Both the position numbers and the translations under genes were made by a program. Positions 1 to 5,830 of a DNA stretch of 9,075 nucleotides are shown here, one piece after another. The notes under the pieces were generated by a model that worked only from the letters and a program-made list of their open reading frames with translations, did not search any database and had not been told where the DNA came from. The DNA comes from Desulfocapsa sulfexigens (GTDB lineage: Bacteria; Desulfobacterota; Desulfobulbia; Desulfobulbales; Desulfocapsaceae): positions 1 through 9,075 of the forward strand of contig DQVD01000045.1 in the NCBI GenBank assembly GCA_015661935.1, in the 5' to 3' direction. Within the stretch, counting starts at the first letter, position 1. Every line of letters begins with the position of its first letter.

Positions 1-172
1 CAACAATGGCATCACTACCAGTAGTCACTAAAGTAAGACAGGAGAGGGAAGAATCTAAAGTCTCTGCAACACTGAGGCTCTCAATGTTGAATCCGCGACC
101 ACTGAACAAGCCAGTAACCCGGGAAAGGACTCCAGGTTTATTTTGAAGAAGAACTGAAAGCGTATGTTTCAT
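1..172 (-). CDS. ilvN: Acetolactate synthase small (regulatory) subunit, N-terminal part, cut by window edge
   Basis: This is the regulatory subunit of acetohydroxyacid synthase. It binds the catalytic IlvB subunit and confers valine feedback control at the first common step of valine, leucine and isoleucine synthesis. Only the first 57 codons are present. They begin MKHTLSVLLQNKPGVLSRVT and continue through GLFSGRGFNIESLSV, which is the classic N-terminal ACT domain of the IlvN/IlvH family. The gene runs leftward and leaves the window at base 1. The ATG at 172-170 is preceded by AGGA about 7 bases upstream, a good ribosome binding site. It follows ilvB after a 92-base spacer, so the two are probably co-transcribed, as is usual for these subunits. 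Identity is very secure; the C-terminal half cannot be seen. Confidence 0.95.
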   Translation of the reverse strand, partial: MKHTLSVLLQNKPGVLSRVTGLFSGRGFNIESLSVAETLDSSLSCLTLVTTGSDAIV

Positions 173-264
173 CTGTTTATCCTGTGAATAGAGAAATATA
201 TATGTTCATAAGGTGCCCAGGCTTCAGGCAACCTTTAACTTTGCAACGCGAACGAAACGCGGTA
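173..264 (-). other. ilvB-ilvN intercistronic spacer with hairpins
   Basis: The 92-base spacer between the ilvB stop and the ilvN start can form an RNA hairpin at 210-235. AAGGT plus GCC on one side pairs with GGC plus ACCTT on the other, with one bulged base and a 9-base loop. A smaller CGCG/CGCG stem lies at 247-261, next to the ilvB stop. No U-tract follows in the leftward transcript, so this is not an intrinsic terminator. It may affect mRNA processing or the ratio of the two subunits, which is inference. Confidence 0.35.
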
Positions 265-1968
265 TCAGACAAGAAGCATTTCCGTGGTAGCCTTTCCAGC
301 AGGAACCATTGGGAAGACGCCTTCTTCACGAGAAATACGGAAATCCAGAATAACAGTGGTTTTCTTAACTGCTTCTAAGGCCTGTTTTATAGTTGCTTCG
401 ACTTCACTGGTCTTGTCACAACGAATACCCACAGCACCGTATGCTTCAGCAAGAGCAACAAAATCAGGAGTTACTTCCATAACAGTTGCGGCATATCGTT
501 TGTCGTAGAAGAGCTCCTGCCACTGGCGAACCATACCAAGATAATTGTTATTAAGAATACAAACAATTACCGGACAGTTATACTGTTTGGATGTCGCAAG
601 TTCCTGAATGTTCATCTGGATGGAACCATCACCTGCAACGTCAATAACAGTTGCATCAGGAAATGCCATCTTGGCACCAATGGCAGCAGGGAGACCGTAA
701 CCCATGGTTCCTAAGCCACCTGAGGTGACGAGACATCTGGGTTTGTTGAACTTGTAAAATTGTGCTGCCCACATCTGGTTCTGGCCAACTTCCGTTGTAA
801 TAATGGCATCGCCACCAGTCAGTTCGTCAAGTTTTTCAATAACAAACTGTGGTTTAATTGTTTCGCCTTCATCAAGATAGGCCATGGGATATTTCTTCGT
901 CCATGCGTTGATGGTCTCGATCCATTCTGAATGTTGGGCTCCAATTTCTTCAAGATTTTCACCACAGGATGCAAACCATTTGTTCATGGCAATAAGCGCA
1001 TGTTTACAATCGGCAACAATGGGAACATCAACGGTGACGTTTTTACTGATGGAAGTGGGGTCAATATCTATATGGATAATTTTCGCATGTGGGGCAAATG
1101 CATCAACTCTTCCTGTTACACGATCATCAAATCGTGCACCTACTGCGATAAGAAGATCACTTTTGGCAACTGCCATATTAGAAGTGTAGCTTCCGTGCAT
1201 GCCGAGCATTCCCATGGAAAGAGGATCTCTACCGGGGAATCCGCCAAGGCCCATAAGCGTCATGGTAACTGGAATGTTCAGGGTTTTGGCAAGTTCAGTC
1301 AACTCTTCATTACTGTTGGAAAGGATTACTCCACCACCAACATATAATACAGGCTGCTTTGCTTTCAGGATCTCTTTACATGCCTTTTCCACCTGTCCCA
1401 AATGAGGCTCGTAGGTGGGTTGATAGTTCTGCATGCGGATGGGCTTCTTCTCGGTAAATTCCACCATGGAAGCAACAACATCTTTTGGAAGATCAATAAG
1501 AACAGGACCGGGACGACCGGTGCGGGCAATATGGAATGCTTCGCGCAGAGTCGGAACCAGATCTTCAGCTTTACTCACTAAATAGTTATGTTTAGTACAT
1601 GGCCTTGTGATTCCTACAATATCAACTTCCTGGAATGCATCGTTACCAATAAGGGGCGTGGGTACCTGCCCTGTGAGAATTACCATCGGAATGGAATCCA
1701 TATAAGCAGTGGCAATGGCTGTAACACCATTTGTAGCACCGGGGCCGGATGTAAGAAGTGCAACTCCCACATCTCCGGTTACACGGGCAAGACCATCTGC
1801 CGCATGAACTGCGCCTTGCTCATGACGAACAAGTACGTGATTTACTTCGGAATCCATAAGGGCGTCGTAGAGGTCAATTACTGCACCTCCGGGAAAACCA
1901 AAGATTGTTTTAACCCCCTCTTCAAGGAGGCATTGTATAATTGCTTCAGAGCCTGTTATTTTTTCCAT
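265..1968 (-). CDS. ilvB: Acetolactate synthase large (catalytic) subunit
   Basis: This is the thiamine-diphosphate enzyme (AHAS/ALS) that condenses two pyruvates to acetolactate, or pyruvate with 2-oxobutyrate. The protein is 567 residues, normal for the family. It shows GFPGGAVIDLYDAL near residues 24-37, the catalytic Glu50 in RHEQGAVHAADG, the SGPGATN loop, and a C-terminal ThDP/Mg motif GDGS at 446-449 with NNN at 473-475. The family Trp is in MVRQWQELFY (about residue 483), and the tail reads VFPMVPAGKA. The frame is open upstream to a TTG at 2031. I chose ATG 1968 because homologues begin MEKITGSEA-like and because GGAAGAGGG lies a few bases upstream. ilvN follows, and a near-consensus promoter lies at 2061-2089. 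No broken motif is seen. Cytoplasmic, in complex with IlvN. Confidence 0.97.
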   Translation of the reverse strand: MEKITGSEAIIQCLLEEGVKTIFGFPGGAVIDLYDALMDSEVNHVLVRHEQGAVHAADGLARVTGDVGVALLTSGPGATNGVTAIATAYMDSIPMVILTGQVPTPLIGNDAFQEVDIVGITRPCTKHNYLVSKAEDLVPTLREAFHIARTGRPGPVLIDLPKDVVASMVEFTEKKPIRMQNYQPTYEPHLGQVEKACKEILKAKQPVLYVGGGVILSNSNEELTELAKTLNIPVTMTLMGLGGFPGRDPLSMGMLGMHGSYTSNMAVAKSDLLIAVGARFDDRVTGRVDAFAPHAKIIHIDIDPTSISKNVTVDVPIVADCKHALIAMNKWFASCGENLEEIGAQHSEWIETINAWTKKYPMAYLDEGETIKPQFVIEKLDELTGGDAIITTEVGQNQMWAAQFYKFNKPRCLVTSGGLGTMGYGLPAAIGAKMAFPDATVIDVAGDGSIQMNIQELATSKQYNCPVIVCILNNNYLGMVRQWQELFYDKRYAATVMEVTPDFVALAEAYGAVGIRCDKTSEVEATIKQALEAVKKTTVILDFRISREEGVFPMVPAGKATTEMLLV

Positions 1969-2060
1969 GAACCCTCTTCCTTTTATGTATGTGTTGAGGT
2001 TTTTAGAAAAGTTGTCAATAGGTACATTCAACGTTTAAATACTTTAATTTAAGAATGAGA

Positions 2061-2089
2061 AATATATCTGGCAATGACGTGGATGTCAA
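2061..2089 (-). promoter_or_regulatory. Sigma-70-type promoter for ilvBN
   Basis: On the minus strand there is a perfect -35 TTGACA (plus coordinates 2089-2084), exactly 17 bases, then -10 TATATT (2066-2061), five of six consensus. Transcription would start near 2054, giving a 5' leader of about 86 bases before the ilvB ATG. No terminator hairpin is seen in that leader, so ilvBN does not appear to share the attenuator found before leuA. It is arranged back to back with the leuA promoter. Confidence 0.75.
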
Positions 2090-2148
2090 TATCCAAGAGG
2101 GAAAACGCAATAATTCGCAGGTTTTTATGGTTTATTGATATTCATTTC

Positions 2149-2178
2149 TTGACAATTCACCCGGATGGTGATTATTTA
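2149..2178 (+). promoter_or_regulatory. Promoter of the leuA leader transcript
   Basis: A perfect -35 TTGACA lies at 2149-2154. The AT-rich -10 region follows: TATTTA at 2173-2178 with an 18-base spacer is the best-placed hexamer but matches only three of six positions. TAAAAT at 2177-2182 fits better in sequence but is spaced too far. Initiation would fall near 2185-2190, about 30 bases before the leader peptide ATG. The -35 is convincing; the exact -10 is not. Confidence 0.5.
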
Positions 2179-2215
2179 AAATTGAATCAACAGTAAAAAT
2201 CATTGAGAGACTTTC

Positions 2216-2296
2216 ATGTACGCACATAACATCCTATCAATTCTACTACTAACCCTGCTTAGGGAATGGTCTGTGGTAGAATCCGGAGAGTTCTGA
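2216..2296 (+). CDS. leuL: leu leader peptide (attenuator peptide)
   Basis: This is a 26-codon open frame with ATG at 2216 and TGA at 2294-2296. It is preceded by a purine-rich GAGAG Shine-Dalgarno about 6 bases upstream. The peptide starts MYAHNILSILLLTLLREW. It has six leucines in its first 15 residues, including three consecutive CTA codons (2243-2251) followed by ACC CTG CTT, plus two isoleucines. Tandem CTA leucine codons are also the hallmark of the enterobacterial leu leader peptide. The gene sits between a promoter and an intrinsic terminator upstream of leuA. Its presumed role is not the peptide itself: the ribosome senses charged tRNA-Leu and, by stalling or proceeding, selects the downstream RNA fold. 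The symbol is by functional analogy, not sequence homology. It is too short for routine gene callers. Confidence 0.85.
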   Translation: MYAHNILSILLLTLLREWSVVESGEF

Positions 2297-2344
2297 AACG
2301 TACATCATACTCATTACGTAACAAAGAATCCGAAAAGGCCGCAG
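2243..2344 (+). promoter_or_regulatory. leuA attenuator: alternative RNA pairings
   Basis: Two mutually exclusive pairings can be traced by hand. Region 1:2 pairs the leucine codons CTACTA (2246-2251) with TGGTAG (2274-2279, one G-U), enclosing CCCT/AGGG (2253-2256/2261-2264). Region 2:3, the antiterminator, pairs CTGTGGT (2271-2277) with GCCGCAG (2338-2344, two G-U). It is continued by CGGA/TCCG (2284-2287/2329-2332) and ACGTA/TACGT (2298-2302/2315-2319). Region 3 is also the 5' arm of the terminator. A ribosome stalled on Leu codons would mask region 1, free region 2, and block the terminator. Energies were not computed. Confidence 0.75.
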
Positions 2345-2367
2345 CGTTAAACTGCGGCCTTTTTTTA
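2333..2367 (+). terminator. Intrinsic terminator (attenuator) before leuA
   Basis: A perfect 9-bp GC-rich stem, AGGCCGCAG at 2336-2344 with CTGCGGCCT at 2352-2360, has a 7-base loop and is followed directly by a run of T to 2366. The stem can extend by A-U pairs from the preceding A-run. It ends 63 bases before the leuA ATG and lies 37 bases beyond the leader peptide stop, the usual geometry of a transcription attenuator. Confidence 0.92.
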
Positions 2368-2429
2368 TTTGTGCCCAGGTGAACGCGAAAGGTAATGGCT
2401 GGTACCGGGCAACAAAAAAGAGGAAGAAC

Positions 2430-4109
2430 ATGAAATCTGAAGCTGTAAAAAAATACAAAGCCTTTCAAAGCGTAGATCTTCCCGGTCGTACCTGGCCTGG
2501 TAAAACTATCACTAAAGCACCGGATTGGTGCAGTGTGGATCTTCGGGACGGGAATCAGGCACTTATTCAACCGATGGATCTCAAACAGAAACTTGAACTT
2601 TTTCAGTTACTGGTTGATGTTGGTTTTAAAGAAATTGAAGTCGGGTTTCCTTCAGCTTCTGAAGTTGAATTTGAATTTCCCCGTACTCTTATTGTTAACA
2701 GCCTGATTCCGGATGATGTGACTATCCAGGTGCTTACTCCAGCACGCGCGCATCTTATAAAAAAGAGTTTTGAGTCTGTAAGGGGAGCAAAGAATGTGGT
2801 GATGCACCTTTACAACTCCACGTCTACCCTGCAGCGCCGGGCGGTTTTTAAGATGAGTCGCGAAGAGATAACAGCACTTGGTGTTGAAGGCGCCCGTGTT
2901 ATAAAAGAAGAAACTGAAAATTATCCTGAAACGAATTTTCGTTTTGAATATTCACCCGAGAGTTTTACCGGCACTGAACTTGACTTTTCCTTATCCATTT
3001 GTGAATCCGTTATGGATGTGTGGGAGGCAACTCCTGAGAAACCAGTGATTATTAATCTTCCAGCTACCGTTGAGATGGCAACACCCAATGTTTACGCGGA
3101 TCAAATTGAATGGTTTTGCAAACATATGAAGAATCGGGAGTCAGCAATTATCAGTTTGCATGCCCATAACGATCGTGGTTGTGCAGTTGCCGCAACTGAA
3201 CTTGCACTTATGGCGGGTGGAGACAGAGTGGAAGGAACTCTTTTTGGAAATGGTGAACGTACCGGGAATGTGGATATTATAACCCTTGCACTCAATATGT
3301 TCACACAGGGAGTTGATCCGAAACTTGATCTCCATGATATTAATCGCTTGATTACTGTGTCGGAACAAGTAACTGATATCCCGGTCCATATAAGACATCC
3401 TTACGCCGGGGAACTTGTTTACACTGCATTTTCAGGATCTCATCAGGATGCCATTAATAAGGGAATGGAACTCTGCGACCGTGAAGGCAAGGGGATATGG
3501 GAAGTCCCGTATCTGCCTATTGATCCGACGGATGTAGGGAGAACCTATGAGTCCTTAATTCGTATTAACAGCCAGTCCGGAAAGGGTGGCGTAGCCTATA
3601 TTATGGATCGGGAGTTTGGGCTAAAAATGCCTAAGGCCATGCATCCGGAGTTTGGTACAATTATTCAGAAATTGACGGATGCTGCAGGTCGGGAGCTTAA
3701 ACGTACTGAAATATGGGAGTCGTTTGAGAGTGAATATCTGCAAAAGACAGACCCATATTGCCTGAGCAGTTTCAATGTGGTGAAACGTCATATTGATAAT
3801 GATGAGCAGGAATCTCTTGCCGAAATTGATGCTGTGGTTGAAGTGGATGGTAAGGAAAAATTCATAATGGCCGAAGGGAACGGCCCTCTGGACGCTTTTT
3901 GTTCAGCTTTGAAAGCAGAGATTACCGGAAAATTCACTCTTAGCAGTTATCATGAGCATGCCTTGAGTAAGCGTTCAAGCTCAAAGGCGGTTGCGTATAT
4001 CCAGGTGACAATGCTTGATGGAGTTAAGAAGTGGGGGGTTGGTATTGATACCGATATTATTATTGCATCCATTAAAGCGGTGCTTAGTGCTTTAAACAGG
4101 CAGGATTAA
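2430..4109 (+). CDS. leuA: 2-isopropylmalate synthase (long form)
   Basis: This enzyme catalyses the first committed step of leucine synthesis, condensing acetyl-CoA with 2-oxoisovalerate to 2-isopropylmalate. The protein is 559 residues. A DRE-TIM/HMGL-type catalytic barrel starts with DLRDGNQ (37-43, metal-binding Asp and catalytic Arg) and contains the HAHND metal motif (244-248) and GNGERTGN near 273. A C-terminal LeuA regulatory domain occupies roughly the last 120 residues, typical of leucine inhibition. The opening KAFQSVDLPGRTWPGKTI and the overall length match the long LeuA class known from actinobacteria and others rather than the E. coli-type start. The frame is open to a GTG at 2379. 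I chose ATG 2430 because AGAGGAAG sits just upstream and the extra residues look unlike the family. It is expressed through the leader attenuator, and control by leucine supply is inferred from that. Confidence 0.95.
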   Translation: MKSEAVKKYKAFQSVDLPGRTWPGKTITKAPDWCSVDLRDGNQALIQPMDLKQKLELFQLLVDVGFKEIEVGFPSASEVEFEFPRTLIVNSLIPDDVTIQVLTPARAHLIKKSFESVRGAKNVVMHLYNSTSTLQRRAVFKMSREEITALGVEGARVIKEETENYPETNFRFEYSPESFTGTELDFSLSICESVMDVWEATPEKPVIINLPATVEMATPNVYADQIEWFCKHMKNRESAIISLHAHNDRGCAVAATELALMAGGDRVEGTLFGNGERTGNVDIITLALNMFTQGVDPKLDLHDINRLITVSEQVTDIPVHIRHPYAGELVYTAFSGSHQDAINKGMELCDREGKGIWEVPYLPIDPTDVGRTYESLIRINSQSGKGGVAYIMDREFGLKMPKAMHPEFGTIIQKLTDAAGRELKRTEIWESFESEYLQKTDPYCLSSFNVVKRHIDNDEQESLAEIDAVVEVDGKEKFIMAEGNGPLDAFCSALKAEITGKFTLSSYHEHALSKRSSSKAVAYIQVTMLDGVKKWGVGIDTDIIIASIKAVLSALNRQD

Positions 4110-4274
4110 AAAAAATCTGCTCTTTTTAGTGCCTTGCAGAACAACTTCTTGTTTTTTTAATAAATTTTCTGATAAGGCACTTATCCAGTGAACTGCCTTT
4201 CTGCCTGAACAGGGTTAGGAAATTTTCTCCTCGTCCTCCTGTTCCCACACTTCCGGGTGGAAAGAAATTTCTAT
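4110..4274. other. Intergenic stretch after leuA with a spaced inverted repeat
   Basis: No gene is seen here. AGTGCCTT at 4128-4135 is repeated in perfect inverse as AAGGCACT at 4174-4181, with a 38-base AT-rich interval. A poor promoter-like pair (TTGTTT 4149-4154 and GATAAG 4171-4176) lies between the arms and could serve the cupin gene. The loop is long for a terminator and no T-run follows the second arm. The repeat could be a weak leuA 3' structure or operator half-sites; neither is established. Confidence 0.3.
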
Positions 4275-4591
4275 ATGAAATTATTACAACTTAGTGAAAC
4301 CAAAGAGTTTGATCAGAAAAGTTTAAACGTTTTCTGCTCCATAACTCACCATACTTCAGAATTCTAAATTTTAATCCTGCAGCAGGGCAGGTTTTTCCAG
4401 TACACAGCCACCCCGCTGATGGTCAGCTGAGCATCCATGTTGTTGAGGGAAAGGGATTCTTTCTCGGAGCCAATGACGCAGAGCTTTCAGTAGAAGCAGG
4501 TGATGTACTTGTGTGTGATCTTAATGAGCCACATGGGGTGAAAGCTGATATTGATATGCGTATTTTGGTGACTATTACTCCACCGTTCTAA
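4275..4591 (+). pseudogene. Small cupin-domain protein, interrupted by a frameshift
   Basis: Two overlapping reading frames together encode one small single-domain cupin of about 105 residues. The first part, ATG 4275 to TAA 4365-4367, reads MKLLQLSETKEFDQKSLNVF and ends HHTSEF. The second, in the -1 frame from about 4364 to TAA 4589-4591, continues NFNPAAGQVFPVHSHPADGQ, then VVEGKGFF and AGDVLVCDLNEPHGV. The HSH pair, the Glu in VVEG and the later His in EPHG are the usual cupin metal-ligand pattern. The join falls in GAATTCTAAATTTTAAT, where loss of one base (or gain of two) explains the break. The second frame has no start of its own and runs back to a stop. It may be a true pseudogene or a sequencing error in an AT-rich run; no slippery heptamer with a stimulator was recognised. 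Function and substrate are unknown. It converges on the next gene with only 8 bases between stops. Confidence 0.75.
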
Positions 4592-4599
4592 AATCAGAA

Positions 4600-5442
4600 C
4601 TATTTAATCAATAAATAGAATCCGATTCCACCGGCAGCCAGCCAGATATTGGTAATATTTGAAATCGTAATATTAAGTATGGCAGCCAGTGGTTTTCTGC
4701 GGCCCAGTAAAGCCAGGCATGATTTGAATTCCGGCCAGGATGTGAGGGATGCCAAAACCAGAAAACCGATAACCCCTTTCGGTGCTTTAGAATGTTCTGC
4801 GGCAAAAGAAACCACGGGATCAAGAAAGTAACCGGTTCCCAGCAGGAGAAGTATTGCAGGTATCAGCCAGCGTCTGGCTCCTTCATGGTGCATTGCATCA
4901 CTTTCTTCCTCGCCTTCGTCGGGGCGCAGAAAAAATAACGGAACAGTTACTATAACAGCGATGATCAACCAATATGTATAGAATGACTCTGGAATAAGAT
5001 AGAAACTAACGGCAAGGCTTGCTGTGCTGATTATGGTGATTATGCTGTAAAGCGGTTTGGTTTTGAATGTCTCTAACGTTATTTTGCAAAGTATTGTTGC
5101 GGTTACCAGCAGGATCGGATTCATGAAGTTTGAACCAAGCGGGGTGGATGCGGCAAATAAAACATCGCCTGCAATAAGTCCAACAACCAGGCAAAGAGCC
5201 TCGGGGCCGTTTGTAATAAAACCGGTTACTGTTCCAATTCCCTTTATGTGTTTAATTGATTCAATGATTATTTCAATGGATAGACCAATGAGCATCATTT
5301 CCATGATAATGCCGGATGCTCCCATAAATGAGAGCTGAAGATTGCCCTGGAAGAGTAAACTGCTTCCGCAGAAAAATGTCATAACCAGAAGCCACACCAC
5401 GATATCGAGCCGTGTAACAGAACTTAAAATCAGTTGCCTCAC
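4600..5442 (-). CDS. CaCA-type (sodium/calcium exchanger-like) membrane protein
   Basis: This is a very hydrophobic 280-residue protein with about ten predicted membrane segments and a charged loop (DEGEEESDAMHHEGARR, about 175-191) in the middle. Two related stretches fit the alpha-repeats of the Ca2+/cation antiporter superfamily. Repeat 1 (about 71-110) contains NGPE, with Glu81, then GSNFMNP. Repeat 2 (about 230-268) contains SWPE, with Glu238, then ISNITN. The paired PE glutamates and downstream SN residues are the family's ion-binding pattern. It is slightly shorter than typical YrbG/NCX-type exchangers (about 320). The start is GTG at 5442, inferred from the GTGA overlap with the stop of the upstream selenoprotein gene, which suggests coupled translation. 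The transported ion cannot be read from sequence; Na+/Ca2+ or H+ exchange is only the family default. Confidence 0.65.
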   Translation of the reverse strand: MRQLILSSVTRLDIVVWLLVMTFFCGSSLLFQGNLQLSFMGASGIIMEMMLIGLSIEIIIESIKHIKGIGTVTGFITNGPEALCLVVGLIAGDVLFAASTPLGSNFMNPILLVTATILCKITLETFKTKPLYSIITIISTASLAVSFYLIPESFYTYWLIIAVIVTVPLFFLRPDEGEEESDAMHHEGARRWLIPAILLLLGTGYFLDPVVSFAAEHSKAPKGVIGFLVLASLTSWPEFKSCLALLGRRKPLAAILNITISNITNIWLAAGGIGFYLLIK

Positions 5443-5690
5443 AGGTTCTGTATCTTATCCAGAAATGCTTTTATTTTTTTCCGGTTAAGCAGTATTCCAC
5501 TTAAGCGTTCATCACCGGATTTAAGGGTGGGGATAAATTTCACTCCATCCTTAAGGGCTCGAAGAGGATTAGTCATTATTTCAACTTCTTCAAGCTGAAC
5601 ATCGTCCATATCAGTTAATAGCTCATCCAGAGCTTTTTTGGCCATATGGCAGCGAGGTCAGAGGTTTGAGTGATAAAAAGTGATTTTCAT
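5439..5690 (-). CDS. Thioredoxin/glutaredoxin-fold selenoprotein (UxxC), UGA-containing
   Basis: Reading leftward from ATG 5690 gives MKITFYHSNL, then an in-frame TGA at 5660-5658, then PRCHMAKKALDELL, continuing without a further stop to TGA 5441-5439. Decoding the TGA as selenocysteine gives an 83-residue protein with a U-P-R-C motif (Sec11, Cys14). It follows a first beta strand (KITFYHS) exactly where thioredoxin-fold proteins carry CxxC. The later GVKFIPTLKSG supplies the cis-proline segment (I-P-T) of that fold. A SECIS-like hairpin lies within 40 bases after the UGA. If the start were placed at the ATG at 5645, the product would be 68 residues with no active site, unlikely for a functional protein. 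A TAA closes the frame just upstream of ATG 5690. No strong Shine-Dalgarno is visible. Its stop overlaps the start of the CaCA-like transporter gene by four bases. A thiol/selenol redox role is inferred; the substrate is unknown. Confidence 0.85.
5620..5660 (-). promoter_or_regulatory. Putative bacterial SECIS element after the UGA codon
   Basis: Downstream of the in-frame UGA (5660-5658) the mRNA forms AGCUC-UGGAU-GAGCU (5634-5620): a perfect 5-bp stem with a 5-base loop that begins 28 bases after the UGA. It can extend past one mismatch by two A-U pairs. Bacterial SECIS hairpins lie directly 3' of the UGA inside the coding region, typically with the loop about 16-37 bases away and a G among the first two loop bases. 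The second loop base here is G. It would bind SelB. This assignment is by rule, not by covariance. Confidence 0.65.
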
Positions 5691-5735
5691 AATAATTTAT
5701 GTTTTTGGAGGGTTGTCGTAGTTGCTTTATTGTTA

Positions 5736-5763
5736 TTGACAGTATAAAATTAAATGAAAGAAT
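5736..5763 (+). promoter_or_regulatory. Candidate promoter for the deacetylase gene
   Basis: A perfect -35 TTGACA at 5736-5741 is followed after 16 bases by AAGAAT at 5758-5763, which matches four of six -10 positions. It lies 68 bases before the chosen ATG at 5831, in the 140-base divergent gap with the selenoprotein gene. On the opposite strand the same gap holds TATACT (plus 5746-5741), a good -10 for the leftward unit, though its -35 is poor. The two promoters would overlap. Confidence 0.4.
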
Positions 5764-5830
5764 TTCGTCCACGTTCCTAAGATACCCTGAAAACAGTTAG
5801 TTGTTCAACAAGAGTTTTGTGTCAGGACTT

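Noticed and set aside
931..1347. Long plus-strand open frames antisense to ilvB
   Set aside because: They are mirror frames of a strongly coding gene and show no recognisable protein features or ribosome binding sites.
2013..2018. Second minus-strand TTGACA nearer ilvB as an alternative promoter
   Set aside because: No acceptable -10 hexamer is found 16-18 bases downstream.
1983..2027. Fourteen-codon minus-strand frame (MYLLTTFLKTSTHT) just upstream of ilvB as a possible ilv leader peptide
   Set aside because: It has no Shine-Dalgarno, no tandem regulatory codons comparable to the leuA leader, and no terminator hairpin between it and ilvB, so an attenuator cannot be supported.
1969..2031. 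N-terminal extension of IlvB from a TTG at 2031
   Set aside because: The extra 21 residues do not resemble the family start, while the ATG at 1968 has a strong GGAAGAGGG ribosome binding site.
2379..2429. N-terminal extension of LeuA from a GTG at 2379
   Set aside because: It lies just after the attenuator stem, lacks a good ribosome binding site, and adds residues unlike the family; ATG 2430 with AGAGGAAG is better.
4360..4376. Programmed -1 frameshifting in the cupin gene
   Set aside because: No X-XXY-YYZ slippery heptamer occurs in the zero frame before the stop, and no clear downstream stimulatory structure was recognised; mutation or read error is simpler.
4585..4618. Hairpins at the cupin/transporter convergence (GTTCT/AGAAC and CTATTTA/TAAATAG) as a bidirectional terminator
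   Set aside because: The stems are short and AT-rich and are not followed by a U-tract on either strand, so they fall below what I would call a terminator.
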